A DNA stretch of 55,884 bases from an uncultured Clostridium sp. (GTDB lineage Bacteria > Bacillota > Clostridia > Lachnospirales > Lachnospiraceae), in contig CAMMNN010000022.1 in assembly GCA_946498245.1 (NCBI GenBank), positions 1-55,884 of the forward strand, given 5' to 3'. Both the position numbers and the translations under genes were made by a program. Under the pieces are notes generated by a model. That model searched no databases and was not told the DNA's origin. It saw nothing but the letters and a program-made list of their open reading frames with translations. Positions 9,301 to 18,438 of the stretch are shown here, one piece after another; position 1 is the stretch's first letter; every line of letters starts with the position of its first letter.

Positions 9301-10164
9301 TCAAGCTTTTCCAATGGAACCGAATAATTCCATTTTCTCTTTTACAGTTGCTTTGATGGCTTCGGTACCCGGAGCCAAAAGTTTTCTGGGATCAAAGCCC
9401 TTGCCCTGCTGATCCTTGCCTGCTTCGATGTATTTTCTGGTGGCTTCCGCAAAGGCCAACTGGCACTCTGTATTTACGTTGATCTTTGCAACGCCCAGGC
9501 TAATAGCTTTCTTAATCATATCCGCCGGGATTCCGGTACCGCCGTGAAGAACTAAGGGCATATTGCCTACGGCCTCATTAACGGCAGCCAGGGTTTCAAA
9601 GCTCAGTCCCGGCCAGTTTTCCGGATATTTGCCATGGATATTGCCAATGCCGGCAGCCAGCATGGTGACACCCAGATCTGCAATCATCTTGCATTCCTTG
9701 GGATCTGCACACTCGCCAAGTCCTACAACGCCGTCTTCTTCTCCGCCGATGGATCCGACCTCTGCTTCCAGGGACAGTCCTTTCTCTGCACACACTTTTA
9801 CCAATTCTTTGGTCTTTTCAACATTCTCTTCAATGGGATAATGGGAACCGTCAAACATAATGGAAGAGAATCCTGCCTCAATACATTTATAGCAGCCTTC
9901 GTAGGTACCGTGATCCAGGTGAAGGGCTACGGGAACCGTGATTTTCAATTCATCAATCATAGCGTCAACCATGGCGGCTACGGTCTTGAATCCGGTCATA
10001 TACTTTCCTGCGCCTTCTGATACGCCCAGGATAACCGGGGATTTTAACTCTTCTGCAGTAAGCAGGATCGCTTTAGTCCACTCTAAGTTGTTGATATTAA
10101 ACTGGCCAACGGCATACTTTCCGTCTCTTGCTTTCTCAAGCATTTCTTTTGCTGAAACTAACAT
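9301..10164 (-). CDS. fba: Class II fructose-1,6-bisphosphate aldolase
   Basis: It splits fructose-1,6-bisphosphate into dihydroxyacetone phosphate and glyceraldehyde-3-phosphate in glycolysis, using zinc. The 287-residue chain shows the class II signatures VALHLDHGTYE (zinc histidine and catalytic Asp), the EAEVGSIGGEEDG loop, GNIHGKY and LVLHGGTGIP, plus the phosphate-binding KINVNTE. Start ATG 10164 follows GGGAGGTCTTTTCC; the seven extra upstream codons are not needed. It has a good promoter of its own (10205-10233) and a terminator, so it is monocistronic. A related tagatose-bisphosphate activity is possible, but length and context favour Fba. Confidence 0.95.
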   Translation of the reverse strand: MLVSAKEMLEKARDGKYAVGQFNINNLEWTKAILLTAEELKSPVILGVSEGAGKYMTGFKTVAAMVDAMIDELKITVPVALHLDHGTYEGCYKCIEAGFSSIMFDGSHYPIEENVEKTKELVKVCAEKGLSLEAEVGSIGGEEDGVVGLGECADPKECKMIADLGVTMLAAGIGNIHGKYPENWPGLSFETLAAVNEAVGNMPLVLHGGTGIPADMIKKAISLGVAKINVNTECQLAFAEATRKYIEAGKDQQGKGFDPRKLLAPGTEAIKATVKEKMELFGSIGKA

Positions 10165-10204
10165 TGGAAAAGACCTCCCTTGCATTCATTTTTTGCTTCT
10201 ATAT

Positions 10205-10233
10205 ATTATATCTCATTTTCCCATAATTGAAAA
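10205..10233 (-). promoter_or_regulatory. Sigma-A type promoter of fba
   Basis: On the minus strand, a -35-like TTTTCA (10233-10228) and a perfect -10 TATAAT (10210-10205) are separated by 17 bases, about 40 bases upstream of the fba start codon. Confidence 0.65.
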
Positions 10234-10265
10234 GGACAAGTTTTGTGAAAGTATTTACACCGTCT

Positions 10266-11753
10266 TTAAAGGCCCAGAATTTCCTTTACTGCTTCTTTCA
10301 TTTCGTCTTTGTCACATTCCCTGTCGTGAAGAATGGGGGCGCTGCGGATTTCCTCCACCGCCTGGGGAACCGGAATCCCGGACAGCCGGCTCATCTCATC
10401 AATTAAGGCAAACTCGTCGCTTTCCTCCAAAGGACCTTTTAAAGCCTCCATAACGCTTCTGGAAAACTTATAGGGACTTGCCGTAGAAGCAATTACCGTC
10501 TTTGTTTCATCCCCTGTCTTTTTCCGATACTCCTCATAAACAGCCGCCGCTACTCCCGTATGGGTATCCATCAGATAGCCTGTTTTTTCAAACAGCTCTT
10601 TTATCATGGCTGCGTCTTCTTCCTGGGTGGCAAAGCCCCCTGTAAAGTCCGCCATAAATGCCCGCATCTTCTCGTCTGCTTCATAGCTACCCTTGCTGCT
10701 CAGGCTCTCCATAAGGGCCCGGTTTTTGGCGGCGTCGCAGCCGGTGCTGAGGTAGATCAGGCGTTCCAGATTGCTGGAAATCAAAATGTCCATAGACGGG
10801 GAACTGGTCAAAATAAATTCCCGGTTTCTGTCGTAAACGCCAGTGGCAAAGAAATCGTAAAGGACTTTATTTTCATTGGAAGCGCAGATGAGTTTTCCAA
10901 TGGGGACTCCCATCTTCTTAGCGAAATACGCTGCCAGAATATTTCCGAAATTTCCTGTGGGAACCGTCACGTTTATCGGCTCTCCGTCTTCAATTTCACC
11001 GTATTTTAAAAGCTGGGCGTAGGCGTAAACGTAATACACGATCTGGGGAACCAGGCGCCCGATATTGATGGAATTGGCGCTGGAAAACTGGAAGCCTTTT
11101 TCAGCCAGTTCCCTGGCAAATTCACTGTCTCCAAAAAGCTTTTTTACTCCTGTCTGAGCATCGTCAAAGTTGCCATGAATAGCCACTACGCTGGTATTGC
11201 TCCCCTTCTGGGTCCGCATCTGAAGCTCCTGAACCGGGCTGACTCCCCCTTTGGGATAAAATACAATAATCCTGGTTCCTGCAACGTCGGCAAAGCCGGC
11301 CATAGCCGCTTTTCCCGTGTCCCCTGAGGTGGCGGTCAGAACGACAATTTCCCGATCTACGTGGTTCTTTCTGGCCGCTGTAGTCATGAGATGGGGCAGA
11401 ATCGACAGGGCCATATCCTTAAAGGCAATGGTCTTTCCATGGAACAGCTCCAAAAAATACATTCCGCCGGCTTTGGACAGCACAGCAATGTCTTCCGTAT
11501 CGAATTTACTGTCATAGGCTTTCTTGATACAGTCTTTCAGTTCTTCTTCTGTGTAATCCGTGAGAAACAGTTTCATTACCTCATAGGCCGTTTCCTGATA
11601 AGACAGACCGGCCAGTTCTTTTACGGGAACCGGAAGATGCGGGATTTCTTCCGGCATAAACAGGCCCCCGTCTTCCGCCAGTCCCTGGAGAATAGCGGCG
11701 GAAGCCGTTACTCCGCTTTCCCCGCCCCGTGTGCTTCGATATAACAATGCCAT
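10266..11753 (-). CDS. thrC: Threonine synthase
   Basis: This PLP enzyme converts O-phosphohomoserine to threonine. The 495-residue length matches the longer (yeast/E. coli-like) class. The N-terminal YRSTRGG segment, the PLP-lysine motif HGKTIAFKDMALSILPHLM (about residue 110), TATSGDTGKAAMAGF and the phosphate-binding FGNILAAYFAKKMG are visible. It stands alone, with a promoter 11805-11833; no hom or thrB gene is next to it in this window. The start ATG 11753 has the ribosome site GAGAGG thirteen bases or so upstream. Confidence 0.95.
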   Translation of the reverse strand: MALLYRSTRGGESGVTASAAILQGLAEDGGLFMPEEIPHLPVPVKELAGLSYQETAYEVMKLFLTDYTEEELKDCIKKAYDSKFDTEDIAVLSKAGGMYFLELFHGKTIAFKDMALSILPHLMTTAARKNHVDREIVVLTATSGDTGKAAMAGFADVAGTRIIVFYPKGGVSPVQELQMRTQKGSNTSVVAIHGNFDDAQTGVKKLFGDSEFARELAEKGFQFSSANSINIGRLVPQIVYYVYAYAQLLKYGEIEDGEPINVTVPTGNFGNILAAYFAKKMGVPIGKLICASNENKVLYDFFATGVYDRNREFILTSSPSMDILISSNLERLIYLSTGCDAAKNRALMESLSSKGSYEADEKMRAFMADFTGGFATQEEDAAMIKELFEKTGYLMDTHTGVAAAVYEEYRKKTGDETKTVIASTASPYKFSRSVMEALKGPLEESDEFALIDEMSRLSGIPVPQAVEEIRSAPILHDRECDKDEMKEAVKEILGL

Positions 11754-11804
11754 GGCTGCAACCTCTCTTCTGTTTAATATTTAGAGTTTAAAACATTTGT
11801 GGCA

Positions 11805-11833
11805 ATTCTAACACACTTTCCAGGGGGGCGCAA
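11805..11833 (-). promoter_or_regulatory. Promoter of thrC
   Basis: On the minus strand, TTGCGC (11833-11828) and TAGAAT (11810-11805) with a 17-base spacer lie 52 bases upstream of the thrC start codon. Confidence 0.55.
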
Positions 11834-11992
11834 GAAGAATATTGTCTGCAGCGTACATTTGTCTTTTTCAGAAATACATCAAACGAGGAGTTCCTTTTTC
11901 TGTACGAGGACACACGCTTATACAGAGAGGGTATAGAAACCAAAGGAGAAAAATGTTAAAATAAAAATCAAAAAACTTACAGGAGAATGATT

Positions 11993-12706
11993 ATGCGCTA
12001 TCCCATTGTCTGTACCGGCACATTTCTGTCCCGACCTAACCGTTTTATCGCTTATGTGGAACGTGAGGGAGAAACCCTGACCTGCCATGTAAAAAATACA
12101 GGGCGCTGCCGGGAGCTTCTGGTTCCCGGAGCCACCGTTATCCTGGAGGACGATCCGGATTTTGCCCGCAAAGGCAGGAAGACCCGCTATTCTCTCATTG
12201 GAGTGTGGAAAGAACGGCCGGGGCTTTCTCCCCTTCTCATTAACATGGATTCCCAAGCCCCCAATAAAGCCGCCTGGGAATGGCTAAATTCCGGAGGCCT
12301 TCGGGAATACGGAACCGTCTCTTCCCCGCGCCGGGAGGTCACCTGGCAAAATTCCCGCTTTGATCTGGCCTTCCTTCTGGACGGTCAGCCGGCATTTATG
12401 GAAGTAAAAGGCGTTACTTTGGAAGAAAAGGGCCGCGCCATGTTCCCTGACGCCCCCACTGAGAGAGGCGTCCGCCATTTAAAGGAGCTGTCCCTGGCCG
12501 CAGGACAAGGCTTTTGCTGCTTCGTGCTTTTTGTCATTCAAATGCAGGAAATCTCGGCTTTCTCCCCAAACCGCCAGACCCATGCCGCCTTTGCCGACGC
12601 CCTGTCCGCTGCCTCAGAGGCAGGAGTCCATGTTCTGGCCAGAGACTGCATCATTTCGCCTTCGTCCATGGAAATCCACCTGCCTGTGCCTGTTGTTTTA
12701 GACTAA
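11993..12706 (+). CDS. sfsA: SfsA family nuclease / sugar fermentation stimulation protein
   Basis: The protein of 237 residues carries an N-terminal OB-like domain (YPIVCTGTFLSRPNRFIAYV, CHVKNTGRCRELL) and a C-terminal PD-(D/E)xK-type nuclease core (RFDLAFLLDG... AFMEVKGVTL). SfsA was named for its effect on maltose metabolism in E. coli; the fold points to a DNA or RNA nuclease. I prefer ATG 11993 over 11987 because the AGGAGA site lies at a proper distance from it. It is followed, on the same strand, by feoA with a 69-bp gap. Confidence 0.9.
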   Translation: MRYPIVCTGTFLSRPNRFIAYVEREGETLTCHVKNTGRCRELLVPGATVILEDDPDFARKGRKTRYSLIGVWKERPGLSPLLINMDSQAPNKAAWEWLNSGGLREYGTVSSPRREVTWQNSRFDLAFLLDGQPAFMEVKGVTLEEKGRAMFPDAPTERGVRHLKELSLAAGQGFCCFVLFVIQMQEISAFSPNRQTHAAFADALSAASEAGVHVLARDCIISPSSMEIHLPVPVVLD

Positions 12707-12775
12707 GGATCGGTACACAAACCAGGTTTCTTTCATATACTGGTATTAACTGTTCTTTTTGCGATGTGAACTCCT

Positions 12776-13024
12776 ATGGTTGTCCCATTAAATGAAATAA
12801 ATGCCGGCGAACAGGGCCAGGTAATTCTTTTAGCCGGAGAGGACGACATTTCCCTCCGCCTTTTCGACCTGGGCTTTGCTCCCGGCGAAACTGTCACTTG
12901 CGTCATTAAAGGCAAGCCCGGTTCCATGTCCGCCTATCTGGTCCGCTGCGCGGTCATTGCCCTCCGCGAAAAAAATGCCCTGGAAATCTTAGTTTCCAGG
13001 ACAGAAGACGCTCTGCAGCCGTAA
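12776..13024 (+). CDS. feoA: Ferrous iron transport accessory protein FeoA
   Basis: This small SH3-like cytosolic protein of 82 residues has the FeoA pattern (PLNEINAGEQGQVILL, RLFDLGFAPGETVTCV, MSAYLVRCAVIALREKNALEILV). FeoA supports the membrane GTPase FeoB. The feoB gene lies 4.5 kb downstream on the same strand, separated by two genes on the opposite strand and now interrupted by the integrated element. The ribosome site is poor. The stop codon TAA abuts the stop of the convergent helicase gene with no spacing. Confidence 0.85.
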   Translation: MVVPLNEINAGEQGQVILLAGEDDISLRLFDLGFAPGETVTCVIKGKPGSMSAYLVRCAVIALREKNALEILVSRTEDALQP

Positions 13025-15136
13025 TTACCGCTGCTTTGGCTGATTATTTTCTGCAGCCGTTCTGTTTTCGGAGCGGCTGTGGTTTTTGCGGATTTCCCGG
13101 TACCCGTTTCCTTTACGGCTGCCTTTTTCCTTTTCCCTGCCGTTTCTGCGGTTTCTTCTGGGCCGTTCACTTTTTCCCCTCTCAAAACATTTTTCACAGA
13201 TAGAAAAGGGATAATTCCAATCCAGTTCCCTTCCGCAGACGGAACATTTTCTGGAATAACTGCCGCACTCTGTCTTGAGAATCCGGCTGATTTCCTGCTC
13301 CGTTTCCCGGCGCTCCTCCGCCAGATTTTCCTGCTGAATCGGAAGTCCCACTTTGCGTGAAAACTGAAAATAAAGATCCAGCATCTTATAGTAGCTTTCC
13401 AGGTCATACAAATCAGGCCCCGGGCTGTAGGGAAATTCCAGTTCTTCCACATCCCGGTATTCCCGGCAGTAGTCTTTCCACAAATCCACAACTAATTTAT
13501 TATTAATGTCTATGGCACAGGTAATGAGCTTATATATTTCCTGCTTGCTAAATTCCTTCAGCCGGTCCCGGTGAACCATCAGGAAGTGCTGATACAGGGC
13601 CAGCAGCTCGTCAACTTCCATTTTCTGGTAAATGGCCGGAGCGTCCATAGAGGCCCAGATTTTAATCAAATGATCAATCTCCGCCGGAAGATTTAAAAGC
13701 TGCTCCGGAAAGCCGACGTAAGCTTTCATAATGGGAACCGGCAGACGGGAAAGGCCGTCTTCGATCATCTCAATGCCATCGATTGCCGCTACAAAACCTT
13801 CCTCATAGAGCCCGTAACGGCCGGCGCGTCCTGCAATCTGTTTGATTTCCCCCGGTTCCAGGGGCCGCTTTACAGCGCCGTCAAATTTGGAGGTTTCAAT
13901 AAACACAATGCGCCTGATAGGCAGATTGAGTCCCATTCCTATTGCGTCGGTACTGACCACCACATCGGTTTCCTTTGCCAAAAAGCGCCTTACCTGTTCC
14001 CGTCTGGTAGCCGGCGGAAGACTGCCGTAAATAACGCTGCAGGAAATCCCCTGTTTTTCCAAATGTGCGGCCAGAGCCAGCACGGATTTTTTAGAAAATA
14101 CAATGAGGGCGTCGCCTTTTCTCAAATTATTTTTCAGGGTATAAGGCTTTTTCTCCACTGTCAGGCGGGTATTCCTTTTATGGCGCACAATACGGTACGT
14201 ATCCTTGCACCGTTTTATCATCTGGGTAATGATGGATTCCGCCTCCGGGGCCATACACAGATGGATTTCTTCCGCCCTGAGCCCCAAAATAGCTCTGGTC
14301 CAATTGTGCCCCCGGTAAGGATCCCCTACCATCTGACACTCATCTACTACTACAATGTCAAAGTATTCGTGATCATTCAGCATCTCCACGGTACACGCCT
14401 GACAAACGGCTCCGGGAATCTCAATGGTTTCCTCTCCCGTCACCATGGAGCAGGGCACGTTCTCGCTGTTGCATTTATCGTAAACCTCCAAAGCCAGCAG
14501 ACGGAGAGGCCCGAAATAGGCCCCGTGGGTTGCTTCCTTTAACCGTTCCAGGGCGTCGTGGGTCTTACCGCTGTTAGTAGGACCGATGTGGAGAATAAAT
14601 TTCCTCTTCATGGCCCTGGCCTCTGGATATTCGTCCTCCGGCCGTTTTTCCATGGAAGAAGTAATTCCTCTCTGAATGGTTTTGGGAATATAAAAAAGCT
14701 GGTAAGATCGTTCCAGAGAATTGGTCAGAAGATACCTGCGGATTCCCTGCATTTTTAAGATCTGCTCCAATTCCTCTCCCGTCAAATCCGGAAGGAATTT
14801 TAAATCCCACTCCGCCAAATCCCGGCAAAAGGCTTTTGCCTGAAGGGTATACTTCTGAATATCCTTTTTCTGCTCTTCTGAGCGCACTGTATGCTCCTTA
14901 TGCATCAGATAGGCGCAGACCTTTGCCAGCATTGCGTGAATATCGCTGAGCTCGTTGGGCTTTTCCACCTCTTCTAAAACCGCTCTGGTCAGTTTTTCCG
15001 CCCGTTTTTTCATCTCCCCGGTAGTCATGGACCGGTAGCGCTTATTTACGTTTCCAAAAAACAGTTCCTCGTAGTACGTTCCTAAAAATTCCCTTGTTTC
15101 CATATTTCTATTTACTCCGTTCCCCTGTCCGCCCAT
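13025..15136 (-). CDS. Suv3-like DExH RNA helicase with C-terminal zinc ribbon
   Basis: This superfamily 2 helicase resembles mitochondrial Suv3: motif I GPTNSGKT, motif II VVVDECQMV, an IGMGLNLPIRRIVF segment and motif VI QIAGRAGRYG. After the helicase core it has a C-terminal four-cysteine zinc ribbon (CSVCGRELDWNYPFSICEKC) and a strongly basic Arg/Lys/Asn-rich tail of about 55 residues suited to RNA binding. A role in RNA turnover or ribosome-linked RNA remodelling is inferred. The start ATG 15136 overlaps the stop of the upstream GTPase gene (TGATG), which suggests coupling; ATG 15103, eleven bases after GGAG, is the alternative. Confidence 0.8.
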   Translation of the reverse strand: MGGQGNGVNRNMETREFLGTYYEELFFGNVNKRYRSMTTGEMKKRAEKLTRAVLEEVEKPNELSDIHAMLAKVCAYLMHKEHTVRSEEQKKDIQKYTLQAKAFCRDLAEWDLKFLPDLTGEELEQILKMQGIRRYLLTNSLERSYQLFYIPKTIQRGITSSMEKRPEDEYPEARAMKRKFILHIGPTNSGKTHDALERLKEATHGAYFGPLRLLALEVYDKCNSENVPCSMVTGEETIEIPGAVCQACTVEMLNDHEYFDIVVVDECQMVGDPYRGHNWTRAILGLRAEEIHLCMAPEAESIITQMIKRCKDTYRIVRHKRNTRLTVEKKPYTLKNNLRKGDALIVFSKKSVLALAAHLEKQGISCSVIYGSLPPATRREQVRRFLAKETDVVVSTDAIGMGLNLPIRRIVFIETSKFDGAVKRPLEPGEIKQIAGRAGRYGLYEEGFVAAIDGIEMIEDGLSRLPVPIMKAYVGFPEQLLNLPAEIDHLIKIWASMDAPAIYQKMEVDELLALYQHFLMVHRDRLKEFSKQEIYKLITCAIDINNKLVVDLWKDYCREYRDVEELEFPYSPGPDLYDLESYYKMLDLYFQFSRKVGLPIQQENLAEERRETEQEISRILKTECGSYSRKCSVCGRELDWNYPFSICEKCFERGKSERPRRNRRNGREKEKGSRKGNGYREIRKNHSRSENRTAAENNQPKQR

Positions 15137-17253
15137 CAATTTTCCAATGATTCCAGCGGCAGGTGGATGTACTCTTCTACCTTATCCCAGTTTACCACAA
15201 ATCCGGCTCCATGGGAACAGAAAACCGATGATGAGGGATTTTCTTTGTCCGCGCCTTTATCGTAAGCCCGTTTTTGGATTACCTCCTCGGGATTGTGGCA
15301 AGGGGCATAACCGGAATAGATCATAGAAATGCTTCCGCTTCCTCTGGTAGCCGACGCCAGTTCAATCCCATAATCCATAAACTCAGCGGCGGGCCCCCGT
15401 CCCCGGATATAAACCGTCTGTCCGGACTGCTCCGGCGGTTCCAGCGTTCCATGGCGTTTCTGTATATCCGCCATAACTCTGCCTGCATATTCCTGTTCCA
15501 CAGCCACTTCTATAGAAAACCAGGGTTCCAGCAAAATATTTTCCGCCTTTTCCAGCCCCTGACGGATAGCCCGACGGACTGCCTCCCTGAAGTCGCCGCC
15601 CTCTGTGTGTTTTAAATGGGACTTTCCTGCCGTAAGGACAATGTGCACATCTGTCAGCGGAGAGCCCGTTAAAATTCCCCGGTAAACCCGTTCAAACACA
15701 TGGGTTTTAATGAGATTCTGGTAATTCATTGCCAGGGTGTCTACATGGCACTGGCTCTCAAAGGTAATTCCGCTGCCTCTGGCCCCCGGCTCCAGCCGGA
15801 AATGAACCTCTGCATAATGGCGGAGGGGTTCATAATGGCCGTAGCCCATTACCGGTTTCCCAATGGTTTCCCGGTACAGTACCTCCGGCCTGGAAAAACT
15901 CACCTCCACTCCAAAGCGGTCTTCCAGAACCTGCTTCAGCACTTCCAGTTGAATTTTCCCCATTACGCTGATTAAGATTCTCCCATCTTCCCGGCACTCC
16001 GCCGCAAGCTGAGGATTTTCCTCTTCTAAGACCCGGAAAAGCTTCAGCAAGGTGTGGCTGTCTGTTTTTTCTGAAACCGCTTCCGCCTGGAATACGGGAA
16101 CCATAAGGCATTCCCGGTATTGTTCCGCCCGCTTTAAGCCGGAGTCCCTGACAGTGTTCTCCGGTTCACCGGCTTCCGCCGCACTTCCCTCCTCCGGGCC
16201 TATTACATTTCCGCAGACAACATCTTCTATCCCGGCCACGGCGCAAAGGGAACCTGCCGGGATCCATTCCGCCGTCCGGCTCTTTTGCCCCGAATAAACG
16301 CGGATTTCATTAATCTTTCCGGCTTCTTTTTTTGCCTCCCACAAAGAGGTTCCTTCCTTCTTCTCCAAGCAAAACACTTCGTCCTTTACCCGCAGGGTTC
16401 CGGACAGCACCTTTAAAAACGCCAGCCGCCGTCCCTTTTCGTCCCGGCGCATCTTGTAAACCAGGCCCAGTGCCTTCCCCTCTGCCTGACAGGCCGTTTC
16501 TGTCAGACAGTGAAACACCTGGAAAAATTCCTCAATCCCCTGATCCTTTGCCGCAGATCCCTTCATACATACAAAAGCTCGCCGCTGCCGGATCAGCTTT
16601 GTAAGGCTTCGGGTCAGCCGCGCCCCGTCAATAGGCTTTCCTTCCAGATATTCTTCCATAAGGGAATCGTCCCTCTCAGCAGCAAATTCCATCAGGGCTT
16701 CCGAGGGCTCTCCTGTGCTTTTCCCTGTCAAAATTTCTGCATCCCTCTTATCCAGAAATACCGCGTCTTCCGTCAGCTTTTCCCGTATCTCCTGCCGGAT
16801 TTTCTCTTCATCCGCTGTCTCTAAATCCATTTTATTGATAAAAAAGAAAGCCGGAACCTGGTAGCGTTCCAGAAGGCGAAACAGGGTAACTGCGTGGGCC
16901 GCCACAGGGCTGGAGCCGTCAATGAGCTGGACGCCGTAATCCAAAACCATTATGGCCCGTTCCGTTTCCGGCGAAAAATCCACGTGCCCCGGAGTGTCTA
17001 AAAGGTTATACTCCGCCCCTTCATATTCGAACTGGCTTTGATCCGCGTATATGGTAATCCCTCTGGCTTTTTCCACCTCGTCGCCGTCCATTACGGTGGT
17101 TCCGTCATCGACCCGGCCCGGAGTACGGATTACTCCCATGTGGCAAAGAAGCTGCTCTGAAAAGGTGGTTTTTCCGCTGTCTACATGAGCCAGCAGGGCC
17201 ATGCAGACTCGTTTGGTTCCTTTTCTGTCTTTATAAGCAGACGTATCTTCCAT
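15136..17253 (-). CDS. Ribosomal protection-like translation GTPase (TetM/EF-G related)
   Basis: This 705-residue translational GTPase has G1 AHVDSGKT, G2 ARGITI, G3 DTPGHVD and G4 NKMD, followed by EF-G-like domains II-V. Layout and sequence are those of the Tet(M)/Tet(W) group, but it is about 65 residues longer than true resistance proteins (about 640) and sits in a housekeeping context in an operon with an RNA helicase. It is better called a translation factor of unknown role than a resistance gene. Start ATG 17253 (MEDTSAYK) has AAAGGGG upstream. The frame stays open to 17544, but that stretch has no ribosome site and would overlap feoB. Confidence 0.85.
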   Translation of the reverse strand: MEDTSAYKDRKGTKRVCMALLAHVDSGKTTFSEQLLCHMGVIRTPGRVDDGTTVMDGDEVEKARGITIYADQSQFEYEGAEYNLLDTPGHVDFSPETERAIMVLDYGVQLIDGSSPVAAHAVTLFRLLERYQVPAFFFINKMDLETADEEKIRQEIREKLTEDAVFLDKRDAEILTGKSTGEPSEALMEFAAERDDSLMEEYLEGKPIDGARLTRSLTKLIRQRRAFVCMKGSAAKDQGIEEFFQVFHCLTETACQAEGKALGLVYKMRRDEKGRRLAFLKVLSGTLRVKDEVFCLEKKEGTSLWEAKKEAGKINEIRVYSGQKSRTAEWIPAGSLCAVAGIEDVVCGNVIGPEEGSAAEAGEPENTVRDSGLKRAEQYRECLMVPVFQAEAVSEKTDSHTLLKLFRVLEEENPQLAAECREDGRILISVMGKIQLEVLKQVLEDRFGVEVSFSRPEVLYRETIGKPVMGYGHYEPLRHYAEVHFRLEPGARGSGITFESQCHVDTLAMNYQNLIKTHVFERVYRGILTGSPLTDVHIVLTAGKSHLKHTEGGDFREAVRRAIRQGLEKAENILLEPWFSIEVAVEQEYAGRVMADIQKRHGTLEPPEQSGQTVYIRGRGPAAEFMDYGIELASATRGSGSISMIYSGYAPCHNPEEVIQKRAYDKGADKENPSSSVFCSHGAGFVVNWDKVEEYIHLPLESLEN

Positions 17254-17482
17254 AGAAAATACCCCTTTCTGTGCGTAAATATAGCGTTTGTTTGATGTCA
17301 GCGGGCAAATGGCTTTTCCCCTCTCATCTTTGTTTATCATAGCACAGGACAGGCCATAAGTCGACGAATCTTTCCGAAATCTGCAGGTGGAATAGCACCG
17401 GCGGCTATCGCCCTTCATAATAAATGTATAAGGCTGCCGCCCTGGAAGAGATTCCATGAGACGGCCAAGACGGAGGAATAGA

Positions 17483-17593
17483 ATGGATAACGGACGCGTC
17501 GTTGTTGCCCTGGCCGGCAATCCCAATGTAGGAAAAAGCAGCATTTTTAATGGTCTTACTGGACTGCATCAGCATACCGGCAACATTATTTAG
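17483..17593 (+). pseudogene. feoB: feoB, 5' fragment (codons 1-34) cut by the integrated element
   Basis: The gene opens with ATG 17483 after CGGAGGAATAGA and encodes a FeoB G-domain start with the complete G1 loop GNPNVGKS. After His-Thr-Gly-Asn (codon 34) the frame enters the element and stops two codons later at TAG 17591. The matching remainder begins Trp-Pro-Gly-Lys at 43236, so joining 17584 to 43236 restores a 631-residue FeoB. In the integrated state only a 36-residue peptide can be made here. Confidence 0.95.
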
Positions 17594-17603
17594 AGGGAAA
17601 ATT
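17573..17603. other. attL: left junction of the integrated element
   Basis: The core CATACCGGCAAC (17573-17584) is repeated at the right junction as CACACCGGCAAC (43224-43235). Just inside lies the arm TTAGAGGGAAAATT (17590-17603), the exact reverse complement of the arm at the right end (43201-43214). Left of the core is host feoB; right of it is element DNA ending in the lysin gene. Confidence 0.9.
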
Positions 17604-17630
17604 AATTTGTATCTATACTTTCGGCCGCGC

Positions 17631-18434
17631 CTAACTGAGCGCCCCTCTTCCGTCAGTCTTTAAGTGCATCTCACCTTCAAACATCTTTCCGTCCTGACCT
17701 ACCCGGTACAATTCTCCCTTCCAGATTATCCACTCATCTTTTGCCATGGCCCCGCTGCTTCCCAGATAATACCAGTACCCTTTGGAATCGGTCTTCCAGG
17801 TATCGTGTACCATCATTCCGGCCCCGTCAAACCAGTACCAGTCCTCTCCGTCCTGGTACCAGTTGTTCCTGACCGGCTCCCTGGTATTTCCCAGATAGAA
17901 GCGCCAGCCGCTGTCCTCCTGGTACCAGCCGGATTTATGAGGACGCATCGCTGCTGCCACATCTGCTTTGAACTGTTCCCAATCTTCCGGGTCATCCACC
18001 CACCACTTAGGGCAGACTTTCCCGGTTACATCATAATGCCGGATCAATCCTCCGGACAGTGGATCCAAGTTCCAGCGTGTGCAAATATCCGCACACAGCT
18101 CCACATAGGAATCATAGGTTGCCTGGTTGAATCGTCCTGTCGCATCAGGGTGGCAGGCCTCTATACTGATGGTATAGCTGTTAGCCTGATTAGTACACCA
18201 ACTAACCTCCTCTTCAGGGATTAATTGGAGTATCTCTCCTTTCAGACCAATGATATAATGGCAGCTTGCTTTCGTAGTATGGGTATCTTTCAGGCTTTCG
18301 AAATAGTTTCGATTGGCCTGGGCTGACGTTCCCGGATTGCCAATGTAATGGCAGGCTACCGCCGTTGTACGGGGCCGTATGCTGCCGGGGCGGTTATAAT
18401 TGCTAACCGTAAGATACTGTTTTTCAATGTTCAT
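17631..18434 (-). CDS. Endolysin: N-acetylmuramoyl-L-alanine amidase with wall-binding repeats
   Basis: The N-terminal half (about residues 1-150) is an Amidase_2/PGRP-type zinc amidase with CHYIGNPGTSAQANRNYF, SCHYIIGLKGEILQLIPEEEVSW, SIEACHPDATGRF and IRHYDVTGKVCPKWW, which include the zinc ligands. The C-terminal half carries at least three aromatic wall-binding repeats (WRFYLGNTREPVRNNW, WYWFDGAGMMVHDTW, WYYLGSSGAMAKDEW), the same kind found in the two host surface proteins at 5072-8238. It has no signal peptide and would need the holin encoded just upstream to reach the wall. It is the last late gene, ending 28 bp from the left att arm. Confidence 0.92.
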   Translation of the reverse strand: MNIEKQYLTVSNYNRPGSIRPRTTAVACHYIGNPGTSAQANRNYFESLKDTHTTKASCHYIIGLKGEILQLIPEEEVSWCTNQANSYTISIEACHPDATGRFNQATYDSYVELCADICTRWNLDPLSGGLIRHYDVTGKVCPKWWVDDPEDWEQFKADVAAAMRPHKSGWYQEDSGWRFYLGNTREPVRNNWYQDGEDWYWFDGAGMMVHDTWKTDSKGYWYYLGSSGAMAKDEWIIWKGELYRVGQDGKMFEGEMHLKTDGRGALS

Positions 18435-18438
18435 GTAC

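Noticed and set aside
15136..17253. Acquired tetracycline resistance gene
   Set aside because: Longer than Tet(M)-type proteins, without mobile context, and paired with a housekeeping-like helicase.
17254..17544. N-terminal extension of the GTPase
   Set aside because: It would overlap the feoB start and promoter region, has no ribosome site, and family alignment begins near 17253.
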